NCBI RefSeq assembly: GCF_019720915.1
Contig: NZ_JAHKSI010000001.1
Coordinates: forward strand, 2,604,001 to 2,668,000
Length of the DNA stretch: 64,000 nucleotides
Origin: Alkalihalobacillus sp. TS-13
GTDB taxonomy: Bacteria > Bacillota > Bacilli > Bacillales > Fictibacillaceae
Direction of reading: 5' to 3'
In this document: positions 1 through 6,975 of the stretch, in pieces
How positions within the stretch are numbered: position 1 is the stretch's first letter
Layout: each line of letters starts with the position of its first letter
Notes under the pieces: generated by a model
What the model was told of the DNA's origin: nothing
The model's input: only the letters and a program-made list of their open reading frames with translations
Databases searched by the model: none
Program-made: the position numbers and the translations under genes

Positions 1-948
1 TTGGACCTCACGCCTCCGCAACACAAACAAAAACAACGCCGAAATTGTCGCAATGATCATGAACAGGACGACTGCCAATGCTGAACCTAAACCGATTGCT
101 GCTGAATTTGCTCCTCCTGAACCGAATGCTAATCTATAGAAATAGACGGCTAATGTATCCGTGGAATAATACGGTTCACCCATTGAGCCTTGCATCGCAT
201 AGACGAGCTCGAATGCTTCAAATGCATGGATGAAAGTCAGTACTGTCATGATAGTGATCGATGGGATCATCAATGGCAGGATGATTTTTCGGATCAACTT
301 GAATCCAGTCGCTCCATCCAGTCGAGCCGCCTCGATCAGATCATTTGGAATCCCCTGTAAGCCAGCAAGGAAAATCAATACTGCAAACCCGAGACCAAAC
401 CACGAGTTTACGAGAATGATTGCGATCAGAGCAGTGTCAGGGTCACCGAGCCAAGCCTTGGCCCAGCTTTCCAGCCCTATCTTTTCCAAAAAGACATTCA
501 TGGCACCGAAGTTCGGGTTCAGAATCAGCTTCCACAAAAAACCTACGATAATGACCGACAGTAAGCGGGGTAAAAAATAAGCAGCCTTGAAAAACTCCGC
601 GAATCTGATTTTTTTATAAATGATATAGGCGAGCATGAAGGCGATCCCATTTTGTACTACCATCTCTAATAGAAAGTAGATGATGTTATTTTCAAATGCA
701 TTCCAGAACATACTGTTGAAAGGTTCTCTAGTAAAGAGAGCGATGAAATTTTCGAATCCGATGAACGCACCCCTTCTGATCCCCTGCCAATCAAAAAGGC
801 TATAAGAAAAGGCAGCGAACAACGGATAAATGATGAAAGTAACATATATAGCGAGGGCGGGGATCGGAAAAAGATGGATGATCATCTTTCTCCAATCCTT
901 CTTACTCTTAGATTTTGTAGGTATGTTCGTTTTCGTTTCGAGCTCCAT
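1..948 (-). CDS. Sugar ABC transporter permease, MalF type (3' end cut by window edge)
   Basis: Inner component of a carbohydrate importer. The frame is open from an ATG at 948 to base 1 (316 codons, no stop), so the last few codons lie outside the window. A basic cytoplasmic start (KSKSKKDWRK) is followed by six hydrophobic segments. The permease coupling loop EAARLDGATG lies near residue 205, followed by the ILPLMIPSI segment that contacts the ATPase in this family. The final visible residues (LRRREVQ) look like the cytoplasmic tail, so little is missing. It lies 119 bp downstream of the solute-binding protein gene, and the gap holds a repeat with a hairpin that may reduce read-through. The MalG partner should lie just left of the window. 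The substrate cannot be read from sequence; the MurR/NamZ neighbours make an amino sugar possible. Confidence 0.9.
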   Translation of the reverse strand, partial: MELETKTNIPTKSKSKKDWRKMIIHLFPIPALAIYVTFIIYPLFAAFSYSLFDWQGIRRGAFIGFENFIALFTREPFNSMFWNAFENNIIYFLLEMVVQNGIAFMLAYIIYKKIRFAEFFKAAYFLPRLLSVIIVGFLWKLILNPNFGAMNVFLEKIGLESWAKAWLGDPDTALIAIILVNSWFGLGFAVLIFLAGLQGIPNDLIEAARLDGATGFKLIRKIILPLMIPSITIMTVLTFIHAFEAFELVYAMQGSMGEPYYSTDTLAVYFYRLAFGSGGANSAAIGLGSALAVVLFMIIATISALFLFVLRRREVQ

Positions 949-965
949 CGATCCTCGCCACCTTA

Positions 966-1051
966 AAGAAATCTTGGCAAAGCCAAGCCTTAGCGCAGGC
1001 TGAGCTTTAGTTGCCCTTATATTGAAGAAAGTATTTATACTTTCTTTAAAT
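966..1051. repeat. 85-bp interspersed element, copy A, ending in a hairpin
   Basis: This copy is nearly identical to the copy at 9974-10061 and is recognisable in the more diverged copy at 27433-27517. Shared blocks are AAAGAAA, CTTGGCAAAG, GCGCAGGCTGAGC, TTAGTTGC and a terminal hairpin AAGAAAGTAT / ATACTTTCTT (1024-1047). Here it separates the binding protein gene from the permease gene of one ABC operon, where the hairpin could act as an attenuator or mRNA-stabilising 3' structure. Confidence 0.8.
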
Positions 1052-1067
1052 GTTATTCAGTCATCAT

Positions 1068-2348
1068 TTATTGAAATGGTTCGAAATACGTTTCAGCGTT
1101 TCCTTGCAGCTTTTCAGCAACATCTTTAGATGATTGTTTTCCGAGATACATCCCTTGAAGTTCAGTCTCAAGTGTCGCCTTCGTTGTCGGATTCCCTTTG
1201 TTGAAATGAACGAGCATCATGTAAGGGGTAGAATCCGTATTGGATGCTTCAGCCATCGCAGTGACCAGTTCATCTTCTGTTTCTACTCCTGGAACTGCAG
1301 GGATCCGCGCCAACTCATCCGAAAATAGTTTTGCAAATTTTTCTGTTGTCATGAACTCCAGAAATTTCTTCGCATCTTCTTTATTTTTCGAATTGGCATT
1401 GATTCCATAGGATCCATCCACCCAGGTCGTCATGGTAGGTTCCTTACCTTCAGCAGATGGCATTGGGAAGAATCCAAGCTCCAACTCAGGATTCATTTCA
1501 CGAAGCACCTCGATTTCCCAGCTTCCTAATGGGAACATTGCAGCTTCTTCAGTAAAGAAAAGCGTACGGATATCTTCCATCCCGAGACCTTCGTAATTAT
1601 CCGGGAAGTATTTCTTCAACTCATCCATCGCCTCAAGTGAAGAAACAAATTCATCGCTCGTGAATGTTTTATCCCCTGAGGTGATTTGTTCTACAAATTC
1701 GCCAGCCCCATAATGTGCAGGACCGACAATCGAATGGGCTAATGATAATAGCCAGCCTTCTTTCGTCCCGAGTGCGATTGGTGTTACATCTTCTGATTTC
1801 AGCTTTTCGTTCAGATCGATGAACTCATCCCACGTTTTCGGCTCTTCCAATCCATGTTCCTCGAAGATTTTCTTGTTGTAGAACATTTGCGCAGAATTCA
1901 GCGACAAAGGGACACCATAGATTTTGCCGTCTTCAGATGTAGCAGCAGAAATCGTATCATCCGTAAAAGTATCGATTCCCTCTAGATCATCAAGCGGCTC
2001 AAGGTACCCTGCTTTCGCAAGTTCCATTCCAGGTGCGTATGGACGGAGCTGGATGATATCAGGTCCTTCGCCACTTTGTAGAGCTGTATTGAGGATCGTA
2101 TCGTATTCCGTATTTTTTGAAGGCTTGAACTCGATCTTGATGTCTGGATGTTCTTCATTAAACGCCTCGATGATTTTGTCATAGGCAGCCTTGTCTTCCG
2201 TTCTCCAGCTTCCGATCGTCAGGACATCACCACTGGAGTCATCCCCGTTGCTATCAGAGTCGCTACCGCCTGTACTATTGCACCCTGCAAGTGCAAGGGA
2301 CAAAAGTAAGAGCACCCCAAGAAACAAACTGAACCACCGTTTCATCAC
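1068..2348 (-). CDS. Extracellular sugar-binding lipoprotein of an ABC importer
   Basis: Family 1 solute-binding protein that captures a sugar outside the membrane for the permease encoded downstream. The N-terminus is a lipoprotein signal with lipobox LALAGC (modified Cys near residue 23) and a Ser/Asp/Gly-rich linker. The mature domain begins LTIGSWRTEDK and has the family hallmarks PDIIQLRPYAPGM, SLNSAQMFYNKKIFEE and the hinge region MTTWVDGSYGI. At 426 residues it has the usual length. The start is GTG at 2348 or the adjoining ATG at 2345; both lie behind AGGAGGGG. A 192-bp gap with a repeat fragment separates it from the upstream MurR-type regulator, so it may be a separate transcript. 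The ligand is unknown; GlcNAc- or MurNAc-containing sugar is an inference from context only. Confidence 0.92.
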   Translation of the reverse strand: MMKRWFSLFLGVLLLLSLALAGCNSTGGSDSDSNGDDSSGDVLTIGSWRTEDKAAYDKIIEAFNEEHPDIKIEFKPSKNTEYDTILNTALQSGEGPDIIQLRPYAPGMELAKAGYLEPLDDLEGIDTFTDDTISAATSEDGKIYGVPLSLNSAQMFYNKKIFEEHGLEEPKTWDEFIDLNEKLKSEDVTPIALGTKEGWLLSLAHSIVGPAHYGAGEFVEQITSGDKTFTSDEFVSSLEAMDELKKYFPDNYEGLGMEDIRTLFFTEEAAMFPLGSWEIEVLREMNPELELGFFPMPSAEGKEPTMTTWVDGSYGINANSKNKEDAKKFLEFMTTEKFAKLFSDELARIPAVPGVETEDELVTAMAEASNTDSTPYMMLVHFNKGNPTTKATLETELQGMYLGKQSSKDVAEKLQGNAETYFEPFQ

Positions 2349-2423
2349 ATTGAACCCCTCCTAATTAATGTTTAATAAAGCTGGTGCTATTTGATTGTTG
2401 ATGATGCGTAAAAACCAATAAAG

Positions 2424-2511
2424 TTGGAAATATGCGAGACTCCTACGGGAAAGCAAGCTAAGCGTGATCCCGCAGGCAATTAAGGATCTTCGACTAACAG
2501 CCACCACGTCC
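2424..2511. repeat. Fragment of the modular intergenic element (GAGACTCC family)
   Basis: This holds the left module of the element described at 14310-14558: CGAGACTCCTACGGGAAAGC, a GATCCCGCAGG block and the CTTCGACTAA..CCACCACGTCC module. The right end with the inverted terminus is missing. It lies between the regulator and the binding protein gene. Confidence 0.75.
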
Positions 2512-2540
2512 AACTAGTAACAGTTTAAATCACCGAATCA

Positions 2541-3398
2541 TCAATCCATTTGCTTTGATACTTGCACCGCTTTTCTTGTCCTTTCGAGTGCATCAATGCT
2601 TTCATCATATTTCCTGCTCGTCATTCCGATATATAAAATGTCGATCACATTCAACTGGGAGATCCGGGAACTCATTGCTCCACTTCGGATACTCTGCTCC
2701 AATGAACTTGTGAACAGATTAATATCCGTAAGGTCGGCTACAGGATTAGTACCGAATTTCGTCAGTGAAATCGTTTTGGCTCCCTTTTCTTTTGCGATCT
2801 TCAAGGATTCAATTACATCTTTTGTCCTTCCTGAATAAGAAATGCCGAATGCAGCATCTGCGTCTGTCAAATTCGCACTGATCGTCCCCTGGGTATCAAA
2901 GTCGAACGCCGCTTCACACCAACGATTGATTCTTGTCAGTTTCTGCTTGAAATCCTGTGCAATGACTGCTGAAGCCCCAATGCCGTATATAGCAATTTTC
3001 CTGGCTTTGCTCAATACGTCCACAGCCGCTTCAACCTGTTCAAGAGAAAGGACTGAAAGGGTATCATTGATGGATTGGATGTTGTTATGTGAAATCGTCC
3101 CGATCATGGAAGCTATCGAACCGTTAGTCGGTATTTCCTGATAGGAATGGTTATTGTTATTGAATTGGGCAAGATCACCTGCAATCCTCAGTTTCAATTC
3201 CTGAAATCCTTTATAGCTGAGGGCTCTTGAAAGGCGGATGATCGTCGCTTCACTGACTTGTGTCCTTTTCGCAAGCTTCTGGACGGATAAGTTCACTACT
3301 TCGCCAGGGTTGGTCAAAATATATTCAGCCACTTTCCGTTCAGAGGGCTTCAAGGAAGGCATACATTCTTGGATGCTGATTAATCCACCTTTTAACAT
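2541..3398 (-). CDS. MurR/RpiR family transcriptional regulator
   Basis: Sugar-phosphate-responsive repressor. Residues 1-77 form the RpiR helix-turn-helix (LSVQKLAKRTQVSEATIIRLSRAL). Residues about 125-260 form a SIS domain (IAIYGIGASAVIAQDF, GISYSGRTKDVIE, SLTKFG) that binds a phosphosugar; MurNAc-6-P is the effector of characterised MurR proteins. The start is ATG 3398 behind GGAGATCGG; a TTG one codon upstream is less likely. It is the third gene of a serine hydrolase-namZ-regulator unit (17 bp after namZ), as ybbH/murR is linked to ybbC and ybbE in Bacillus subtilis. Dyads of the form TGAAAT-N3-ATTTCA before this unit and before the PTS gene are candidate binding sites. Its exact effector (MurNAc-6-P or GlcNAc-6-P) is not settled by sequence. 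Confidence 0.87.
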   Translation of the reverse strand: MLKGGLISIQECMPSLKPSERKVAEYILTNPGEVVNLSVQKLAKRTQVSEATIIRLSRALSYKGFQELKLRIAGDLAQFNNNNHSYQEIPTNGSIASMIGTISHNNIQSINDTLSVLSLEQVEAAVDVLSKARKIAIYGIGASAVIAQDFKQKLTRINRWCEAAFDFDTQGTISANLTDADAAFGISYSGRTKDVIESLKIAKEKGAKTISLTKFGTNPVADLTDINLFTSSLEQSIRSGAMSSRISQLNVIDILYIGMTSRKYDESIDALERTRKAVQVSKQMD

Positions 3399-3415
3399 CA
3401 AACCGATCTCCTAAA

Positions 3416-4669
3416 TCAATAAAGCAGATATTGTTCGCGTGTATTTTTGAATTGTTCGAGGTCATCCTGCCATTGAGCTTTGATTTCTTTTACGGATTGT
3501 CCCTCCTCAATCGCATCACGCACCCATCCGTTTCCAATCAATAAATCGAAGAATGACACTCCTGCACTGTTTTCAGCACGGAAATCAAACTCTTCAGGGT
3601 ACATGTCATGAATGGTTTTCACGAGGTGAAGACCGGTTTCCACTGGTGAAAAAGCTTTTTGATCTGTCACATGCAGCTGGACACCATGACTCAACTGACC
3701 ACGATGCTTTGAAAACACAGGTGTAAACGACGCTGCACGGAATGTAACTCCGCGTAATTTCAAGTCATTCAATTCCGTAGCTAGTTCGGTACTGTTGATG
3801 AACGGTGCTCCAATCAATTCGAACGGTTTTGTCGTCCCTCTTCCTTCCGATACGTTCGTTCCTTCAATCAAAGCTGCACCTGGGTAGACGAGGGCTGTAT
3901 CTACTGTCGGCATATTAGGTGATGGAAGAACAAATTCAAGCGATGTATCATCGTAATACATATTCCGTTTCCAATTATCCATTTCAACAACTGTCAGATC
4001 TGCTCCGAGTTCGAACTCTTCATTGAACAAGCGTGCCAGCTCACCCACTGTCATGCCATGACGAAGCGGAATCGGATACATTCCGACAAATGAACTGTAG
4101 TCTGGGTCAAGTACTGGTCCTTCCACTTTTGTTCCGCTGATCGGGTTCGGGCGGTCCAAAACGATGAACGGGATATCGTTTTCGGCTGCTGCTTCCATTG
4201 CGTATGCCATTGTGTAGATATACGTATAGAAGCGAGTGCCGACATCCTGGATATCAAATAGAAGGACATCTACGTTTTCAAGCATTTCAGGAGTCGGTTT
4301 TCTTGTTTGACCATAAAGGCTGTAGACCGGAAGTCCTGTCTCTTCATCAATGTAGAACTCCACATATTCCCCAGCCTGCGCACTCCCGCGCACGCCATGT
4401 TCTGGTCCGTATAAGGCTGTCAGATTCACGTCCGGATCGTTATGGAGCAGATCTACGATGCTATTAAGCTCCTGATCGACGCCTGTCGGATTCGTGATCA
4501 GTCCTACCTTCTGCCCTTCAATCAGATCCTTCTGTTCATCCAACAAGACTTCAACTCCAAGTTTTACTTGTTTTCCTTTCCCTTTTCCATCAGCGTTGGT
4601 GGTAAGTCCTACAGCCACCGTTGACAAGACAAGAACAGTCGTTATGACCATGACGTACCATTTTTTCAC
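3416..4669 (-). CDS. namZ: Exo-beta-N-acetylmuramidase NamZ-like protein (DUF1343), secreted
   Basis: Family of B. subtilis NamZ (YbbC), which releases MurNAc from non-reducing ends of peptidoglycan chains outside the cell. The N-terminus is a signal peptide (basic MKKW, hydrophobic core to about residue 25, then a Lys/Gly-rich linker). The DUF1343 core begins KLGVEVLLDEQ and shows its hallmarks: GLITNPTGVD, LYGPEHGVRG, DVLLFDIQDVGTRFYTY, VLDRPNP and EGTNVSEGRGTTKPFE. Its 417 residues are normal for the family. The start is GTG 4669, 8 nt after GGGAGGG. It is 28 bp downstream of the serine hydrolase and 17 bp upstream of the regulator, so it is co-transcribed. The partner nagZ and the etherase gene murQ, linked to this gene in B. 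subtilis, are absent from the window. Confidence 0.88.
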   Translation of the reverse strand: MKKWYVMVITTVLVLSTVAVGLTTNADGKGKGKQVKLGVEVLLDEQKDLIEGQKVGLITNPTGVDQELNSIVDLLHNDPDVNLTALYGPEHGVRGSAQAGEYVEFYIDEETGLPVYSLYGQTRKPTPEMLENVDVLLFDIQDVGTRFYTYIYTMAYAMEAAAENDIPFIVLDRPNPISGTKVEGPVLDPDYSSFVGMYPIPLRHGMTVGELARLFNEEFELGADLTVVEMDNWKRNMYYDDTSLEFVLPSPNMPTVDTALVYPGAALIEGTNVSEGRGTTKPFELIGAPFINSTELATELNDLKLRGVTFRAASFTPVFSKHRGQLSHGVQLHVTDQKAFSPVETGLHLVKTIHDMYPEEFDFRAENSAGVSFFDLLIGNGWVRDAIEEGQSVKEIKAQWQDDLEQFKNTREQYLLY

Positions 4670-4697
4670 TGTAATCCCTCCCGTTTAGTTTTAGAGA

Positions 4698-6404
4698 TTA
4701 AAAGTCTCGGAGCTCCCAACCTTCACCAGAAAAGTCTGGGGTCATTTCCGCCCCATCTTCCAGTTCCAATTTCAGATTGTCGATGTACCAGCCGCGTCCA
4801 TTCGTGTAGCTATCCGTTTCATAACGGAATCTCACATATTTTGCATTAGCCGGCACTTCTACTTGAACTTGATTCCATTCACTACTTCCAGTAAACGAAT
4901 CATGGATCTGAGACCAGCTTTCCCCATCCTCTGAAACTTCGAATTTTCCTGTATCGTAACCAGACTCGAGCCTGTACCAGGTATCGAAGGTCAGCGTTGC
5001 AGGTCCACTCAGATCGACTTCAGCTGTAAGAGAACGCTCCATCGCATCCCCATAGCCAGAGAACCACGCCGGACTTTTATCAATCATCTCAACTGGAATA
5101 GCGTCAGCTACCTGTCTGGCAAACGCGCGTCTTGCAACATTCGTAGAAACTGTGTTTCGCGTCGGATGGACACGATTTGTTAAAAGAATTGCGATTGTTG
5201 CATTATTCAAATCGACTACGATCGACGTCCCTGTGTAACCGGTGTGGCCAACTGTTGAACTGGAGGAAAGGGCATCCATAAACCAGCCTTGCTGAATCTC
5301 CCATCCTAATCCATGGTCATTTCCAGGAAACTCTGGAATCTGGTTTTCAACGAGTAGTTTGACAGTTTCAGGCTTGAGGATCTGCTTGTTTCCATACCGC
5401 CCGTCATTCACATACATGTGTGCAAGTTTGCCAAGATCCTCTGCTGTGGAAAATACGCCAGCATGTCCAGCCACTCCATCCAGGGACCAGGCATTTTCAT
5501 CATGCACTTCCCCCCAAACAAGACCGCGATTGGTCCATGACTGGTATTCTGTTGTAGCAATCCGTTCTTTGAGGGATTCTGGCGGGTTGTACATCGTATC
5601 GTCCATGCCTAACGGATCGGTGATATTCTCTTTTACAAATTGATCGAGCCGCTTGCCTGAAAGACGTTCAACCAATGCACCGAGTGTGATCATGTTCAAA
5701 TCGCTGTATGTATAAGTCGTTCCCGGCTCATTGTTAAGAGGGTGTGCAAATACGATCTGAAGCCGTTCCTCACGGCTATCGCCTTGCGTATAGAGAGGAA
5801 TCCATGCTGTAAAACCTGAGGTGTGGGTCATCAATTGCCTGATTGTCACGTTACCCTTTCCATTTTCTGCAAATTCCGGAAGGTGATCTGCTACTGGGTC
5901 ATCCAATTCAAAATAGCCATCTTCGTAAAGTTTCATTGCTGCAGTAGTGGTGAAGATTTTACTGATGGACGCAAGATCGAATATCGTATCGTCTTGCATC
6001 TCGATCGGATTTTCCATTTCATTTTTGCTGTCATCCGTATAACGAGCTGCATACCCATAAGATTCGTGTTTAACAATATGGCCGCGCCTTGCCACCAACG
6101 CTACTGCACCTGGCATGACATCGTCTTCGATCATCGTGTCCATCACACCATCGATTTCTTGTAACGGTTCACTCCTCATCCCTGCCCCCCTTATCGATTC
6201 TGGTTTGAGAATGGGTAAAACCGGACCGGGATTTCCCCATGAAAAAGCAGGATGAGCATTACTGCTATTGCTCTTAGTTTCATTTTGTTCAATGCTAGGA
6301 GCTACAGGATGATTGTCATTCGCTTGCGCTAAAGTACTACCTGCTACTGAACTTGAACATACCAACAAAGCCGCTAAGGTAACAGTCAATGTTTTGGTTT
6401 TCAT
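4698..6404 (-). CDS. Secreted serine hydrolase (class C beta-lactamase fold), AmiE/YbbE-like, with C-terminal beta-sandwich
   Basis: Exported penicillin-binding-fold hydrolase. A signal peptide (to about residue 27, SSVAGSTLAQA) precedes a Ser-rich linker and the catalytic domain. The nucleophile motif is S146-I-S-K149 (LASISKIFTT), the second motif is YSDLN in the usual YxN position, and the third is HTGYTG. Residues about 430-568 form an extra jelly-roll-like domain (ATLTFDTWYRLE, WYIDNLKLEL) resembling those of MAM or immune-inhibitor proteins, probably for substrate or wall binding. At 568 residues it is longer than typical YbbE. It is the first gene of the unit with namZ and murR, start ATG 6404 behind AAGGAGG. 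By analogy to B. subtilis AmiE it could remove stem peptides from MurNAc; esterase activity cannot be excluded. A candidate cre site and MurR-type dyads lie upstream. Confidence 0.85.
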   Translation of the reverse strand: MKTKTLTVTLAALLVCSSSVAGSTLAQANDNHPVAPSIEQNETKSNSSNAHPAFSWGNPGPVLPILKPESIRGAGMRSEPLQEIDGVMDTMIEDDVMPGAVALVARRGHIVKHESYGYAARYTDDSKNEMENPIEMQDDTIFDLASISKIFTTTAAMKLYEDGYFELDDPVADHLPEFAENGKGNVTIRQLMTHTSGFTAWIPLYTQGDSREERLQIVFAHPLNNEPGTTYTYSDLNMITLGALVERLSGKRLDQFVKENITDPLGMDDTMYNPPESLKERIATTEYQSWTNRGLVWGEVHDENAWSLDGVAGHAGVFSTAEDLGKLAHMYVNDGRYGNKQILKPETVKLLVENQIPEFPGNDHGLGWEIQQGWFMDALSSSSTVGHTGYTGTSIVVDLNNATIAILLTNRVHPTRNTVSTNVARRAFARQVADAIPVEMIDKSPAWFSGYGDAMERSLTAEVDLSGPATLTFDTWYRLESGYDTGKFEVSEDGESWSQIHDSFTGSSEWNQVQVEVPANAKYVRFRYETDSYTNGRGWYIDNLKLELEDGAEMTPDFSGEGWELRDF

Positions 6405-6472
6405 AGTACCTCCTTTTTCATAGTTGATCGTATAGAGCTATGAAGCTGCAGCCCTCCTTCCATTCTTGAAAA

Positions 6473-6486
6473 TGTAAGTGCTTCCA
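6473..6486. promoter_or_regulatory. Candidate cre (CcpA) site
   Basis: TGTAAGTGCTTCCA differs from the cre consensus TGWAARCGYTWNCW only at position 7 (T for C). It lies 69 bp upstream of the serine hydrolase start, in the leader, and would fit repression by glucose of an amino-sugar recovery operon. One mismatch is at the normally conserved central C, which lowers confidence. Confidence 0.45.
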
Positions 6487-6602
6487 AAATCTACTTTCAG
6501 GTTACCTAAGGGGAAAACAAGTTGTCTATACCACTTAAGTCCCTAACAACCGATTAAGGGACGTTAATTAAGACCTTTGATTCAGTCCTAATTAATTATT
6601 TT

Positions 6603-6617
6603 TGAAATATTATGTCA
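6603..6617. promoter_or_regulatory. Candidate MurR/RpiR operator (site 2)
   Basis: TGAAAT-ATT-ATGTCA matches the dyad TGAAAT-N3-ATTTCA with one mismatch. Its edge overlaps a TTGACA hexamer on the minus strand (6613-6618). The second copy starts 32 bp away, about three helical turns. Confidence 0.5.
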
Positions 6618-6623
6618 ATTATA
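6613..6623 (-). promoter_or_regulatory. Candidate promoter hexamers of the serine hydrolase-namZ-murR unit
   Basis: On the minus strand a perfect TATAAT (6618-6623) and a perfect TTGACA (6613-6618) overlap by one base between two operator-like dyads. They cannot belong to the same promoter; each would need a weaker partner hexamer. TATAAT with a -35 inside the dyad at 6635-6649 is the more attractive option, because the operator would then cover the promoter. Confidence 0.4.
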
Positions 6624-6634
6624 GTGCAGAATTT

Positions 6635-6649
6635 TGAAGTTTTATTTCA
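6635..6649. promoter_or_regulatory. Candidate MurR/RpiR operator (site 1)
   Basis: TGAAGT-TTT-ATTTCA has one mismatch from the perfect dyad at 8988-9002, which lies before the PTS gene. Its position upstream of TATAAT on the minus strand suits repression. Confidence 0.5.
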
Positions 6650-6685
6650 AAGTATGTTTCTTAATTGATGATGAGCCATTGTTGT

Positions 6686-6903
6686 AGAGCTCTTTCCCTG
6701 AAAAAGTCTTGAGGGCAATTCTTAACGGACACCCTTGCTGTTCGAATGAGCGCTTACCTGGGACAGTCTTTCGATGATTTCTCTTCTTCCTGTTCCAATT
6801 AGCGCCTTTTCTGGACAGACTCTGAACCAAACTCTTTCAAATTTAACGGACATACAGGACTCTATCTTTTACAAATGAAAATAAGGTCTCTGGGGTCCGC
6901 TAT
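6686..6903. repeat. Compound intergenic repeat region: 52-bp spaced CTGTTC units and GGACA units
   Basis: Two related units begin at 6738 (CTGTTCGAATGAGCGC) and 6790 (CTGTTCCAATTAGCGC), exactly 52 bp apart, each ending in GGGACAGTC/GGACAGAC. Around them lie copies of the unit found at 34411-34597 and 43352-43540: forward TTAACGGACA at 6722 and 6842, and a reverse copy AATAAGGTCTCTGGGGTCCG at about 6880-6903. A short frame across this region has no ribosome-binding site and is not called as a gene. Confidence 0.6.
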
Positions 6904-6927
6904 TTTTTCACAACAATCAACGAACTT

Positions 6928-6960
6928 AAAAAAACAGAGCTGACCCATAGAGGCAGCTCC
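6928..6960 (-). terminator. Intrinsic terminator after the PTS gene
   Basis: Read on the minus strand: stem GAGCTG / CAGCTC (6954-6959 with 6937-6942), 11-nt loop, then TGTTTTTTT. It begins 16 bp past the stop codon. Confidence 0.85.
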
Positions 6961-6975
6961 ACTCATATACATAAA

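Noticed and set aside
230-580. Plus-strand open frame of 116 codons
   Set aside because: It is antisense to the permease, which has clear family motifs; no ribosome-binding site and no recognisable domain.
6642-6830. Minus-strand open frame of 62 codons
   Set aside because: Composition is that of the repeat region and there is no ribosome-binding site.
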